The position numbers and the translations under genes are program-made. DNA of 64,000 nucleotides from Powellomyces hirtus (taxonomy: Eukaryota > Chytridiomycota > Chytridiomycetes > Spizellomycetales > Powellomycetaceae), in NCBI GenBank assembly GCA_025526995.1, contig JAHLKG010000007.1, positions 992,001-1,056,000 on the forward strand. Reading direction: 5' to 3'. Positions 1 through 12,010 of this stretch are shown piece after piece. Under the pieces are notes generated by a model, which saw only the letters and a program-made list of their open reading frames with translations, was not told the origin of the DNA and made no database searches. Every line of letters starts with the position of its first letter. The stretch's first letter is position 1.

Positions 1-125
1 TGGGGCGTGACCAGTCGTGGCAGACTGTAACGGAATGTGACACGGAGCAAGACCGATCGACCACCGGCAAATGGCGCCCGCCCTGTCCATCTCGTCGACA
101 ACAGCAACGAACGAGTCATACGTCA

Positions 126-878
126 ATGTCTGTGCGTTCATCACCGGTTCTGACGCGTCAGAAAACTATTAAGCTGGGAAGGGGAAGCCTGGGACGAGCA
201 ACTCCACTACCATCCCGTGCCGCACAACAACCCGTCGTTCCGCCCACCTCGGAACGCAACCCCGAATCAACTCCCCCACGCCTCTTCTTTCGTTCCTCCC
301 CACGGCCGACAACTCGCAGACGATACTCACACTTAGTAGCTCGATGCAGCAGCTGCTCATTCAGTCCCAACTCCAAAACCAACGTCTCCACAAAGAGATC
401 TCACCACAAACACCCCAAACCCGACACCACCCAAACCAACCATCATAACAGAACCGCACCCTGGCTCTCCCCCGGCGAAAGCATCCTCCTCCCCCCGTCC
501 CCAGCCTCACCCCACGCCTACGACCTCGCCCTCTGCGTACGCGCCCCACGCGACCGGCGCCCCATCGTCGCCTCCCACGTCCGCGTCCACATGCTGCATC
601 GACCAACAAGACGAGCCCTAACACCACCACCCACCACCAACAACCCAACATCACACTGCGTCCCCTTCATCCTCACCGCCACCGCCCCCGAACGCACCGT
701 CTGTGTCGCAGACGTGGCCGAAAACATGCAGCCGGGCGACCACCGTATTGTCAAGATACTGTGGGAACCAGCGGATATGGTAAGGAGGGGGAAGAAGACG
801 ATTTATTGGTTGGATGAGGATCTGGATAAGGCGCTTAGAGTCCTGGCGCAGAGAAATTGGCCGGTTGGCGCCGCTTGA
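126..878 (+). CDS. hypothetical protein
   Basis: Open frame of 250 codons that I do not recognise. The N-terminal half (about residues 1-130) is low-complexity, rich in Pro, Ser, Thr and Arg. The C-terminal third looks more like a folded domain, with hydrophobic/charged alternation around the segments VCVADVAENMQPG and KTIYWLDEDLDKALRVLAQ. An ATG opens the frame and a TGA closes it before an AT-richer flank. The gene would converge on the SPX-EXS gene on the opposite strand. The first exon may be wrong, because the low-complexity start could be untranslated leader, and the real gene may be shorter or spliced. No function is proposed. Confidence 0.3.
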   Translation: MSVRSSPVLTRQKTIKLGRGSLGRATPLPSRAAQQPVVPPTSERNPESTPPRLFFRSSPRPTTRRRYSHLVARCSSCSFSPNSKTNVSTKRSHHKHPKPDTTQTNHHNRTAPWLSPGESILLPPSPASPHAYDLALCVRAPRDRRPIVASHVRVHMLHRPTRRALTPPPTTNNPTSHCVPFILTATAPERTVCVADVAENMQPGDHRIVKILWEPADMVRRGKKTIYWLDEDLDKALRVLAQRNWPVGAA

Positions 879-1299
879 GAGAAGGATTCTTTGACCCTCT
901 CTGGCGTTGATGTGAAGTGAGCGGTATGTAAGTATGCATTGATGGACAGCCCCTGCCTCCCATCAGATAGCAACCACCTATTTTCCAACCAGAACGGTGT
1001 ACATAGCGCATAGGTGGGCCCGAACAGTCTATTAGTGTGGCAGCACCAAATATGCGGAGTTAGTCACAAGGATAGTCAGTAAATTCTCTCCTATTTGAAT
1101 CCCCAACAGTGCCCATCAAACATTGTCGTGCTCCACAAACCGGGCTTTCTGTATCATTCATACTTCTATTCATACTCTCAATATACTCCCATCTATTAAT
1201 TACCACATTCAAAACCAGTGACAGATATGTGACAAAAGACCGTCCCGTAACGTATAAGTTAGGTCTATAATCCCAAAAACAAAGTCCGGATACAAAAAG
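879..1299. other. intergenic, no gene seen
   Basis: AT-richer stretch between two convergent genes, presumably their 3' untranslated regions. No repeat or RNA gene was seen. Confidence 0.4.
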
Positions 1300-4200
1300 T
1301 CACTCTAATTTAGCGTCCGGATCCGAATCATCGGGCAACACCACAACCGATCCCGCCCGACTGCCCCGTCTCAGCTTCTTGGCAAACACTTCCTCCGTAA
1401 GCGGAATAATCTTAACCCTGAAAAAAAAAAGAAAAAAAAACATCCCACAAGTCAAAACCCCACACAAAATCGTCAAAATACCCACGCCCACGTTTTACCT
1501 GAACGGCAACGGAACCTCAGTAACGGCTCTGAATTTTCCAATATTGTTAGTATGTTCGTTCTCCATCCGGATGATGCACCACACAAAGCGTCGAAAGAGC
1601 TCGAGGAGGGCCTGTAGGTAGACGAGGAGCCGGGCGTCTTTAAACAGGCCCCAGTTGTTGGGAGAGAGGAGAAAGACCCAGGAGAGACGCAATACGAAAT
1701 TCGTGCTATCGGGCGCAAAAAGGGCAAAAACGGAGCCGGGAATGTCAACATCAGCAACAACGATTCTTTGTTGTTTCATTCACTTTTTACTTACCCGATC
1801 GCACTCAAATACACCCACTTGGGATACACAATCACCTTCCTCAGATACTTATGTTTCGCTTTCGGCTGAAACAAGCCCCAATCAAACCACACGTCCCAAA
1901 AATACGAGTACATGGACGCAAGGATCGCAAAGGTGATCCAAAACCCGCGCGCGACGGGGCTGTTGGTGATACGGGCCGCGGCGGAAAGGAAGATGACGCA
2001 GAGGGAGAGACAGTATTTGAGAGCGTTGGAGAGGTGTGGGTGGGCAAGGCGGTTGTCGTAGTATCCTAGATGTGGGGAAATGGGGATGGTGAGGCGTGGG
2101 GTAGAAGGGTGATGGTCAGGAGAGGAGCGAGACTTACGTCGAAAACATTGTACGAGCCGCCAGAACGCGGGGATGGAGGTGATGACGGGAACCACCCAGG
2201 AAGTGCTGAAGCCGCAGTGTGCGTCTATTGTGATGAAGCGTCAGATGCCACCAACTGAGACACTTCATGAAATCGTGGTGATAGCAAAGGGACCCTACCC
2301 AAGTCTTCCAGATCGTTGATGGCTGAGCAGACAAGAATTTGGAACGAGACAAACATGTACGTCTAGCAAAGAAAGCACAATCGGTCAAGAATGATCTCAA
2401 AACCCGCCCCACGTGAATGGAACCACATTGCTTACCATGGAACTCAGGAGATCAGTGATAAAGAAATCACGGAACTGGACTTGGAAAAAGCCCGAAAATA
2501 TGATTCGGCCCTAAATGCAAAACGCATAAGATGGTCAGCCCTCAGTTCAAAAGCCTGCCGGTGCAAACTCATGATGTCCACATACCGCAGATCTTATGAA
2601 CCAGGAGCGGGACGAGCGATAAAAGATATTCAAGGGATTCAAAACGATTCCAACGATCGTCGAGAGTAGAATCTTGCATGGCGCGACACGTTACATCAAT
2701 GTCATAACACGAATTTTTGGGGACCCACTCACTGTTGGATACCACTTCAATGAAATGAACGACAGGAAGTTGTCGTCCAATGCCAGGTATAACGTATACG
2801 AGAAGAGGAAAAGGAGCACGGATGCAAATTCACTGAATCCTTCTGGTGGCAGGTAATCTGGGATAGGGAGCGTCAGCAAATACCATTCGACATGTGCAAG
2901 GCGATATGGGCGGAGACGGAGAATATCGCACCTCTTGGGTCGAGTTCGAAGACGAGGACCCAGTTAACGTGGTACTTGGCCCAAATGACCAGTAGCAGTG
3001 AGTAAAAGAACAGGAAGATGATGGGTATGCTGCGATATGTGCACGCAACGCGGTGTGAATGTGTGATGCTACAAATACGAAACATGAGAACGTCCCATAC
3101 CTCAGCCCTCCGAAGACTAGGAGAATCAGAGCGACATTGGGATTTGGAAAGCCGTCGCCAAAGACTTTCCGGAGAGTCAGGACGATGGCAGGAAAGGATA
3201 GTCCGATCAAGAACCCTGTTCGCCAGCTCACGACACCGTTGTCCTGATGCTAACGTGTTACACGCCATACCTCTCAGCCAGCTGAAACTGGTAACTACAT
3301 ACCTGAGACTTGAGGTCGGGTATTCGGAGGCTGCGCATGGCGTGTTGGCTGCGTCTGCGGTTTTAGATGGACGAATTCCGGTACAATACTTTTTTATATT
3401 TGGAGGGATTGAAACGTACCGATTTCCTCCAGCGAACACATTCGTAAACAGCGACTCTGTTTGCGACATCAGGTCCTCGATCTCGGTCGACATGAAGAGA
3501 TGCAAGCCTTTGGCTCGCGTGAGGTACCAATCTCCATTTGTGCCAGTGTTCTTTTCATTCTTTTTAAGAATCTTTGTCAGAGATGTCTGGTTTATGATTC
3601 GGAAGTTCTTCAGCAGCTCTAGCAGTCTGTAGTACTTGTAGATCACTGGCGTCAGCAGCACTCTGGAGGCAACGGGTGATGGTGTGCGAACCAATTACCT
3701 CCAAGAATGCTTTCTGCAGTCGATGCTTTGGGTTCTTGACTGTCGGTGCAAAGTGCTCCGCCTCATTTGCATCAAAGTCGTCTGGTACAATGATCTCCGT
3801 TTCTTCAATCAGGAATCGCTCATGCCGTCCTTCATTATCACCAAGAAATGTGCGTTTGTGATGCTGCTGATGCTGTTACGACCCATCAAAATGTTCAGCA
3901 GGCCACACAAGTGGGCTACACATTGTGAAGAGGTATGCATCCACACCTCTTGTCCAGAGGCTTCTCTCTGCACCATGATGTCGCATTGCCGGTGCAGATC
4001 CTTCAACCGGTTGACCGCATCTTTCTCTTTCACTGGTGATATTACTCAGTTTTGTGTGCGCGTGAAGTAAAAGACTCAGCGGAGGATGCCTCCCCGCTTA
4101 CATTTGTAGAAAGCATCTGCCTTATGAAGCTCATGATCCAGCTTCTTGAAGAATGCAATCTCTGCAGTGCTCAGCTGCGTTTCCTCCAAACTGAGCAAGA

Positions 4201-4549
4201 ACGCAACGTCGTCCTGAACGTGGTTGGTTTCAACCGTCGAGGATCGCGTATGCGTCGCTGGAACAGTCACATTCGTCGCGACGGCTATACCAGTAGCATT
4301 GGCACTGTCGGGTGTACTCGTCAAAGCTTCGGAAGAGCCTGCAAATATAATGATTGGTACACATTCTTGCTTGGAAAATACAAACATAGACCAACCTTCC
4401 AATGACTCTAAGGAACTGTGGAGGTTGGGTTGCGAACGTTGGCGGGCTTTTACGGCCTGCTTTATGAGTTTTTTGAGGATGCGATAATTGACATAGCGGG
4501 AACGCCACTCGGGCACGCTGTTTTCCGCTAGATACTTTGCAAACTTCAT
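1300..4549 (-). CDS. SPX-EXS phosphate exporter homolog (SYG1/XPR1 family)
   Basis: The family exports inorganic phosphate. Its SPX domain senses inositol pyrophosphates and its EXS domain forms the membrane part. The start is clear: MKFAKYLAENSVPEWRSRYV and then NYRILKKLIK are the canonical first SPX helix and its basic patch. A first intron (about 4340-4396) and a second ending just before the KEKDAVNRLKDL segment restore the frame. Downstream exons carry the SPX end, a linker before the membrane domain (RVLLTPVIYKYYRLLELLKN), membrane helices, the WDVWFDWGLF region and the EXS signature around RRFVWCIIRMENEHTNNIG near 1570. The last exon ends with an acidic tail and TGA at 1300-1302. There are many small exons and internal boundaries are approximate. 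It is a Golgi/plasma-membrane protein in relatives. Confidence 0.88.
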
Positions 4550-5496
4550 GTCATGTGTGTAAGCGTGCTGTCATTTTCTGCCTGGTCTTCCTCATTCTCA
4601 CTGTCAATAATCATGCCGTAAAATAATGCTTTGGGTCGGAGAGCGACGCGGGAGACACCCCATATTTAGCTCGTCGCCCATCCTTCGCTATGACGCAAGG
4701 GATCGGGAGGTTCCCAGTAGAGACCACTTCGTTTCTCTTCCGTTTAAGCTTCCAGGCATGGCCCATGACCGAAGGCCGGAAACGCTCACCTACGACGGAG
4801 AGCCATGGACGACTTCGACGGCGTAATACCACGGGGACGCGGCGAAGCCCCGGACAGCCCGCGACGCTGACGCAGCTGTTGGCGCAGATACTGCAAAGCG
4901 TTCTTGGATTCCTCCACCCCGGAGAATTCTACACCCTTTTTTGTCACGCCCCCAAGAGCTTCAAGGGATTCTCGAACGAACTACACCTCCCCTGAAGCGG
5001 TATTTGGGCGACAGCATAGAGCTAAATCATGATGATGGTGTAAACAGGAATCGTGGTTTGGTTGTAACCATGGAAGAATCCGAGTCAATGAGCTGATATA
5101 AAATGACCGCAAGGAGGTTCCCACCCCGGGAGCATTGACGCGGGTATTCCGAGGTCAGTACGTTGCGGCAACAGGGCCCGCACCCCACGATGCGGCTGCT
5201 CTTTCGCGTCCACCCAGAAAAGCAGCTGTTCCTGGACATTGAGCGACACACGCGCAGAGTCAATCCGCTCCCAATGACGTGAAGCGTTTTTCTCGCGGCA
5301 TACAGGAAGAACATATTGAAAATGCCGCCGTGGCCGACGAGTCCGTGGTGCTAACTGCGAGTCCGTAGACGTAGCTTATCTACTTATCCGCTGACCACTG
5401 CAACGACGAGACGTCCTCAGACACCAGCTGTATTGCTATTCCAAATAAAAAAGCCCCACATGCCCTTCAATCATTCAGCCTGCTTGCAATCCACTC
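4550..5496. other. intergenic, nothing convincing
   Basis: Only short overlapping frames occur on both strands, with no recognisable domain and no codon bias like the neighbours. It probably contains the promoter of the SPX-EXS gene and the 3' flank of the next minus-strand gene. Confidence 0.3.
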
Positions 5497-6077
5497 TCAA
5501 GTCCCCTTCTCCCATTCCCTCCGAGCTGTTCTGTCATGTACGTCGATCACCTTCTGCATCCACTCAGAGCGGCAAGGAAGAGACCGGAAGTATTCCGCGA
5601 TTGGCATGTCATATTCACCTTGCCAGTTATCTTCATCATCACTTTCTTCTTCATCATCTAGAGGCCAAAGTACATCCGGTGACCGCACAAGGTCCACTGT
5701 ATCAGAATGTCCTCTGTTCAAGAACTGCTCGTATTGCAAGACTCTCATGAGATCCCCCAACTTGATATTGACCACGGGCTCGAAGCTCTTCCAGCTTCTT
5801 TTCAGCCGCGGAACGTCTATGGTTGCACAAAGAGCCAAGTAGGTTTCCTATGGATGTATGGGCCGTTGCGGCCTTCGCCGTTAGACGTCACAAATGTGAG
5901 CGGCTCACCGAAAGCGGAGGGGGTTCTTTGCGACGTCGGCCGGCTGCACAGGAAGATACTTTGCCGATACTCTTCCGGTTGCCCGCTCATCCAGGCTTCA
6001 GGATCTTTGTCGAAGGTATTGGAAACACAGTCTACTCCACACGAGGTTTCCGTTTTGAAATTAACTCGAGTCACCAT
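5497..6077 (-). CDS. hypothetical protein, gene model incomplete
   Basis: Two minus-strand coding segments appear to be joined by an intron: an upstream one (about 6077 to 5905) and a downstream one (about 5850 to 5497). A good acceptor (CATAG) lies just before the downstream segment and a GTGAGC donor just after the upstream one, but the phase of this simple join does not match. The true donor or the start codon is therefore not resolved. The downstream segment has an acidic run (DDEEESDDEDNW) followed by a helical stretch and ends in TGA. I recognise no family. Confidence 0.3.
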
Positions 6078-6518
6078 CGACGCATGGTATTGGCTCTGCC
6101 AGACCCGGAACCGAAGGAAGACCCGAGGACGGTGCGGATGCAGGCCCGCTTATTGGTTGCTCTAGCCTGATCTTTACGACTTCCCCAATGCGGGGAAGCT
6201 GCCGTTGTTCTTAGGATTATGCATAGTTGCATGTCGTGTGGTGTTTAGTTGAGTGTCAAACGCTCCCAAGATAGTCACGTGAACTTATTTCCGTCACGCT
6301 GTGGCTTGGGCAGTGTGGCTAGTTTTGGCTCTATCTGGCAATACACGTGACCCTTACGATAGTCCAAGTCTGTTGTGGCCGCATTTGAGAGAGAAGGGGC
6401 ACGCTTTTTGGACGAGAAAAAACCCACGGCCCTCAGGTTGACGAGAAAACTGCCTGTTATCGTCCAAACATCCCAACCCCCATCAAAGGAAGGATAACTA
6501 TAAATCACAAGACCAACC
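6078..6518. other. divergent promoter region
   Basis: Non-coding sequence between the minus-strand hypothetical gene and the eIF4B-like gene. No distinctive motif was seen. Confidence 0.35.
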
Positions 6519-8570
6519 ATGTCTAAGAAAGGTTCAAAGAAAGGAGTCGCAATGAGTCTCAACGACTTCCTGGCCGCTGACGGTATGTAAAGAAACAAAC
6601 TCATATAGCCAGCAGAGATCAATGCAATGCCCCGCGATTGTGAAGACTCATTTCGACCATTGTTTTGTGTGGAATAGAATTCGGCAGTTCTTGGGCTGAC
6701 GACGTCGCGGACCTCCCCAGCGCTCGTATGTGTTTCCCCCCAAAATAACGCTTGTTCGAAGACTCGGAAGGAACCGACGGAAGTTTATTGACGCGAATGC
6801 ATTCTCCTTTCTAGCCGCCGCCGCTGTGCAGACTTTCAGCTCGGACTCCCGCGGCTACGCTTACGACTCCGGAGGTACGTCCGGCTACGACGACTAGAAT
6901 GTGTGAGAGCGGAACATGTGGCTCACGCTTCAATGATGTCTCGTGTGAATAGCTGCTGGAGGCGACGGCCGTCCTCAGGGACAACTCCCCACCTCGCCGC
7001 CGTGGACTTGCTTCATTGGAAACCTCGCGTATGATACATCTGACCGCGACCTCGCCACGCTTTTTGGAGCTCTCCGGGTATGTAGAATTAACAACAACCT
7101 TGTGGGAATTTGTGACGCATGGCTGACGGATGAGGGAAAACAATAGGTCAAAAACATCCGTCTCCTTAGCGACCATGACGGCAAGCCCAAAGGATTCGGT
7201 TACGTTGAGTTCGAGGATCGGGACTCCCTGGTGGAGGCCCTGAAGCTTAGCGGGGAGAGCGTCATGAGGCGCAACATCCGCATTGACGTTGCCGAACCAC
7301 GTAAGATCTCTGGCATCTTTTACGCGCGCTCTTGTCCTCGACTTTCTGGCTTGTATTGACGATAAGTGTACTCAGCCAAGCGAGACGGCCGACCCGAACG
7401 TGGTGGCGACTTTGACCGACCTGACCGCAGCGCCGAGCTCGACAGCGCCTGGAGGCGCCCAGAAACTGGCCCGCCTGCCCCACGTCCCGACCGTGGATTT
7501 GGTGGAGACCGTGGCTTTGACCGCGGTGGCGACCGCGACCGTGGCTTTGGTGGAGGATTCCGACGAGATGAAGGCCAGGGCGGCGGCAGGTTTGGAGACG
7601 ACCGCCGTGGTGGCGATCGCGGATTTGGAGGTGACCGAGGTGATCGAGGATTCGGTGGAGGTGACCGTGGCCTTGGAGGTCGCTCTGATGCCGCTCCTAC
7701 AGGTACAATGCAGAATCTGACGACCACTGTTCTATTTGTGGCTTTTTTCTGACGTAAGAGCATTGTAGAACGCAAGAAACTTGTCCTTCTTCCCCGCACT
7801 ACCCCTGTCGCTGACGCCGAGGCCGCAAAAGCGCCGGCCGCACCCGCCAAAGAGGACGAGAAGACCTCTACTGAACCTAAAAAGCCCAAATCCAACCCCT
7901 TCGGAGCCGCCAAACCTCGCGACGAGAACGAAATTATGAAGCAGGTGGAAGAGCGTCTCCAGAAGCGAGAGGCTGAAAAGAAAGCCGAAGCCGAAGCCGC
8001 TGCCAAGAAGGCAGAGGAAGAAGCTGCCATTAAGAAAAAGGAGCAGGAAGAGCAGAGGAAGGCTGAAGCTGAGCGAAAGGAAGCCGAACGAGCCGCCGCC
8101 AAGGAAGCCGAAGAGAAGGCCAAGAAGGAGCAGAGCGAAAAAGCTGCTGCTGCCCGACCAGCCGCCCCCGCCCGTTCCGGTTCTGCCAAATCGCTAGCGA
8201 CCGAAGAATCGCGCGCCGACACGGCCTCCTCGTGGAGACGCGACGCTCCCGTCAAACCCGCTGCTGCGCGCGGCTCGTTCCGTGGAGGACGAGGCGGCCG
8301 CGCGGCCGGCGCTCCCAGCCGTGAGATCAGCCGCGAGAACAGCCGCGAAGGCGAGTCATCAGCACCATCAAACAGCAACGGCAACAACAAGCGGGACAAC
8401 AGGGGCCCTCGTCAACCCAAACCTCTCCCCACTCTTGAAAAGGAACAAGTCAAACTGGAAAGCCAAAACGTCTTTGACCTCCTCGGCGTAAGTGACGGGG
8501 CCGTTGCTACGATACAATGCCCCTTTCACATAAACTGATCGAAAATTGATTTATCTTTTAGGACGAATAA
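6519..8570 (+). CDS. eukaryotic translation initiation factor 4B-like RNA-binding protein
   Basis: eIF4B/eIF4H-type factors bind RNA and stimulate the eIF4A helicase during 40S recruitment. The N-terminus (MSKKGSKKGVAMSLNDFLA) and the following FGSSWADD segment are typical of fungal eIF4B. A single RRM follows, with RNP2 in CFIGNLAYD and RNP1 in KGFGYVEFED. Next comes an Arg/Gly/Asp-rich domain (about 7380-7700) of RGFGGDRG-like repeats, then a Lys/Glu/Ala-rich helix (about 7930-8150), then a basic RGG patch. Eight exons with good GT-AG sites are needed. The final exon is only GAC GAA TAA (8562-8570), giving a C-terminal LLGDE. A 359-codon antisense frame over this gene is a composition artefact. 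Confidence 0.9.
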
Positions 8571-9084
8571 ACCACTGGCCCCCATCTCGCAACAACCCTC
8601 CGTAACAAACGACAACAAACAAACGACCAAACCAAACAAGCAACACGCACGCCCACACGCAAAAAGCCCTACCTCCTTCCTCCCAACCCGGCACGTACCC
8701 TAACAACAACCGCACCCACACCCCAACCCGCGTTTTCCTTTCGTGTTCATGATTTTGATAGATTGTATCTAGTTGCACCCATAGCCTGAATTTTTCTTCT
8801 TTTTACCTTAACTCCCCCCCTCGCCCTCACTTGACCTGAAATTTATGTTCGTTTCGCATATCGTGCGTAATACTATTTGTTTGAATACAACGCGCCCCAA
8901 GATAAAGCAGATATTAGGAAAGATGGGACGGGAAGTGGGAATGCGAATGTGTGATGTGGTAGTGGTAAAAAACGGAAATACAAGTTTGTACAAGAAGGAG
9001 CGGAAAAAGTAAGGGTGAGGGGATTGGAAGAGGGTAAGCCCGTGTTCGATCGAGGCGGGAACAATAGGTGGTGTTCACACAGCG
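8571..9084. other. intergenic between convergent genes
   Basis: 3' flanks of the eIF4B-like and La-motif genes. It contains A- and C-rich stretches and no supported gene. Confidence 0.35.
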
Positions 9085-10470
9085 TTACTCCATGGGATCC
9101 GGCGTTGGCGTCGCAGGAGTTGTTGTATCCGGCGCAACCGTCCAATTCGAGAACAAGTTCTCCAGATCATCCACCTTGACCTTACTGTTGCTAGTAGTGG
9201 CGACATGACTCTGTGTTTTATTGTTGTTGTTGTTGGCCATAGCCTTCTTGGACCGCGCATACGGTGCCCGGTCTTTCCGGCGTTGGTGGCGAGCATTTGC
9301 GCGGCGTGCGTTGGCGTCTTGGGCTGGTGGTTGAATGGGTGTTTGGGTAGGGAGAGGTGCGGCTTTTTCTTTTTCGCGAATGACTTCCCAGTAGAGCCGT
9401 TCTTCTTCACCTGTGGGGTGGAGGGTTGGTTAGGAAACAGATGGGAAATTGCGGAGTTGTCACATTCTGATTTTACCTGACAGCAGCGTGAGTTCAACTG
9501 GGTCGCCATTAACCTGTATCCCCCCATTGCGCGCCACCACGTCCAACAGCTGTTTCGCAACACCCGTCTTGAGGCGGACGTGACCATGCACGGCGCCCTT
9601 GGGCAGATCCACCGAATGGATGGTAGCAAAGTGGGCGAGCTTTGCTTTGATTTCAACGTTGGTGACGGCGGGGTCTTGCAGGGTGAAGCGCACGATGCGG
9701 TTTCGCGGGTACAGTTGCACGCCCGCGTGGGCTTCGAGAGTCGAGGAGGCTTGCTTGGCGTGGGTGGCGTCGGCTGGTGTAGCGACAAATTGAGGTTTGC
9801 TGCAGCCCTGAACGTGGATTGGGCTGTCTTCATATGTATGGGTTTGCGCGAGGACTTTAATCATATCGTGCGGGTCAGTGAAGTCGACATGGAACGCGTG
9901 CCCCTCCCCGGGTACCGTCGTAACATTCGCTAAATTCCCATACTGGGCAAAGAACGAAGCGACTTCAACGGTGGTGGTGGAGGGCGCGAATCCGGTGGCT
10001 TTGACGAGGTTGCGGGCTAGGGATTCGAGGGCGGAGAGGTGCGCGACTTGTTTGGCGTCAAAGGGCATGCGGCGACGGATTTTAAGCCCGTCCGCAGAGA
10101 CTTCAAAGACGGCGGGGGCGAGTTGGACGGCAACGGAGGCGATTTCGAGAGGGTTTTTGGTCAGGGCGGCGAGACGCTTGAAGGTGGATAGGGCGGCGAG
10201 AGGCGTCCCTAAAAGGGCATGAAATGACATGGTCAGTTTTGAATACATAAAAAGATACCGAGAGCTCAACGTCATCACATTGCCCCCTCATCTACTAAGT
10301 ACCCTACTCACATCCGGTTACCCAGTCTTCCTCTGTGAACTGTGCCTTGGGAATATTGGCGACTGTCCCTGTAATTCCCGTATTGCTAAAGTATGTGAAA
10401 AGAACGTCGAGGATAGCCTTGCGGCGGGCAGCAGACGGCTGCTGCAGCGATAGTGAATCTGTGACGCTCA
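9085..10470 (-). CDS. La-motif RNA-binding protein (La / LARP7-like)
   Basis: La proteins bind the UUU-3'OH ends of RNA polymerase III transcripts; LARP7 relatives bind 7SK or telomerase RNA. The first exon (10470 down to about 10315) encodes the N-terminal half of the La winged helix, with the LDVLFTYFSNTG segment and a following EEDWVTG. After an intron the second half continues through LAALSTFKRLAAL and SADGLKIRR. Then come an RRM-like region (FFAQYGNLANVTTV), a second alpha-beta segment with KGAVHGHVRLKT, and, after one more intron, a basic Asn/Lys-rich tail that may be a nuclear signal, ending in TAA at 9085-9087. The gene is divergent from coatomer zeta. Genuine La and LARP7 cannot be told apart from sequence alone. 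Confidence 0.82.
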
Positions 10471-10871
10471 TGATTGTCATTCTTTTTCTGTTCCGATAAA
10501 CAAGGAAAAAGAAAGAATGCTGGAGGAAAAACAGGTCGAAGTCAAAAAAGAAATACCACTGTAAAGAAACAGTAACCGCATAACCCGAAAATGCGGTATG
10601 CGCAGCGTATAGTCAGTCACGTGCCTTAGTGCTGTCAGCAGTACTAGATGTAGGACTTGTTGGAGTTGCGGTCGTTCGCAAGTTGATGGACTTTCGCGTG
10701 AGAGGCACGAAACCAACAAACTCGATAGAATCCCCAAGCTATCTCAGTGAGGCCACCTTCGGAATCCCACCTTCAACGATATCAGGTAAGATGTAGAACC
10801 GCATGGCCGTTCAGTTCAAACTGTCTAACAGTGTGGTCTCTCGCGCCAGGCCGCTTCCACATCTTACAAAC
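10471..10871. promoter_or_regulatory. bidirectional promoter region (La / coatomer zeta)
   Basis: A 400-base gap between two head-to-head conserved genes, so it must hold both promoters. No TATA box or known element was obvious. Confidence 0.4.
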
Positions 10872-11736
10872 ATGGCTCGACCACAAACTACAGTACGTGG
10901 TCCAGAGTACTCCTTGCCGACGTTTGGTAAACCCACCTTCTCAATCCGTCGTAATCAAATCTATTAGAGCCTCTATACTACCAAAGCCGTGATTATTCTG
11001 GACAGCGAGGGCAAGCGTATTCTCTCCAAATACTACCAGAATGAATACGCCAGTTTAAAAGAACAGAAGGCGTTTGAGAAATCTCTGTTTGACAAGACAA
11101 AGAAGACAACGAGTACGCATCACGATTTACTGGCCAGGGCGAAGAGGCGGGAGAACTTTGACTGACTGACTTTCTGTTGCCGCGCCTTTTCTAGGCGAAA
11201 TCATAATGTTTGACAACCAGATTGTCGTGTACAAGAACTCGATCGACGTGTTCATCTATGTACTGGGCTCTGCGGACGATAACGAGCTGATTCTGAGCCA
11301 TGTGCTGCAATCTTACTACGATGCTCTTTCTCTGTTGCTGAAGTGAGTAACCTCCGGGCATCGTCAGGAGCTGGTGGTGTGAAACAACACGGTGGATGTT
11401 GACCCTGCCTTTTTTTGCGCGGTTGATCAGAGGACAGGTCGAAAAGCGAGTCATGCTGGAAAACTTTGATCTCGTGGTCTTGGCGCTGGACGAGACCGTG
11501 GACGGCGGGTAAGTCTATCGCCGTTGTGCATTTCTTTGCAGCAGGTCGCTCAAGGCGCCCGTTTGACGCTTATCTGGTTTTCGTTCTGCAGCATCATTCT
11601 GGAATCTGAGCCCAACAACATTGCGTCACGCGTCACAAAAAAGAGCAGCGAGGCCGACATGCCCTTGTCGGAGCAAACAGTGGCGCAAGTGTTCCAAAGA
11701 GCGCAGGAGCAGCTGGCGAGATCACTTTTGAAATAA
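10872..11736 (+). CDS. coatomer subunit zeta
   Basis: Small subunit of the F-subcomplex of the COPI coat, which drives retrograde Golgi-to-ER transport; it has the sigma-adaptin/longin fold. The start is a short exon (MARPQTT) spliced at GTACGT to [15 protein letters not shown], the typical first strands. The next exons give [58 protein letters not shown] and a C-terminal [14 protein letters not shown]. These are all in the order and spacing of the family, with TAA at 11734-11736. Five exons, about 180 residues, as expected. The epsilon subunit of the same coat lies 6 kb downstream. Confidence 0.93.
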
Positions 11737-12010
11737 ATAAACGAATACTCCCCAAAGACACTGCACACAAACACAGTAGTAATGATACGGAAAGTCGCGT
11801 TCCCGACCCAATGTTCTCTGGTTTGATTTTTGTGAAGCCCCTTACTCAAATACAGAAGGAGGTAGGGAAAGCGGGGAGAGTAAGAGAAACTTCTCCTCGT
11901 TCGGCCCACTCGCGCGCTGTCACGTAGGTCGAAAGAACCCGCGATTCGTGAATGGCTGTGACAGTACTGTCTCGCTTGCTGTGTCTTTCATTCGTTGTCG
12001 TGTTCAGAAT

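Noticed and set aside
7320..8399. 359-codon minus-strand frame
   Set aside because: Antisense of the eIF4B-like repeats; composition is Ser/Arg/Pro only.
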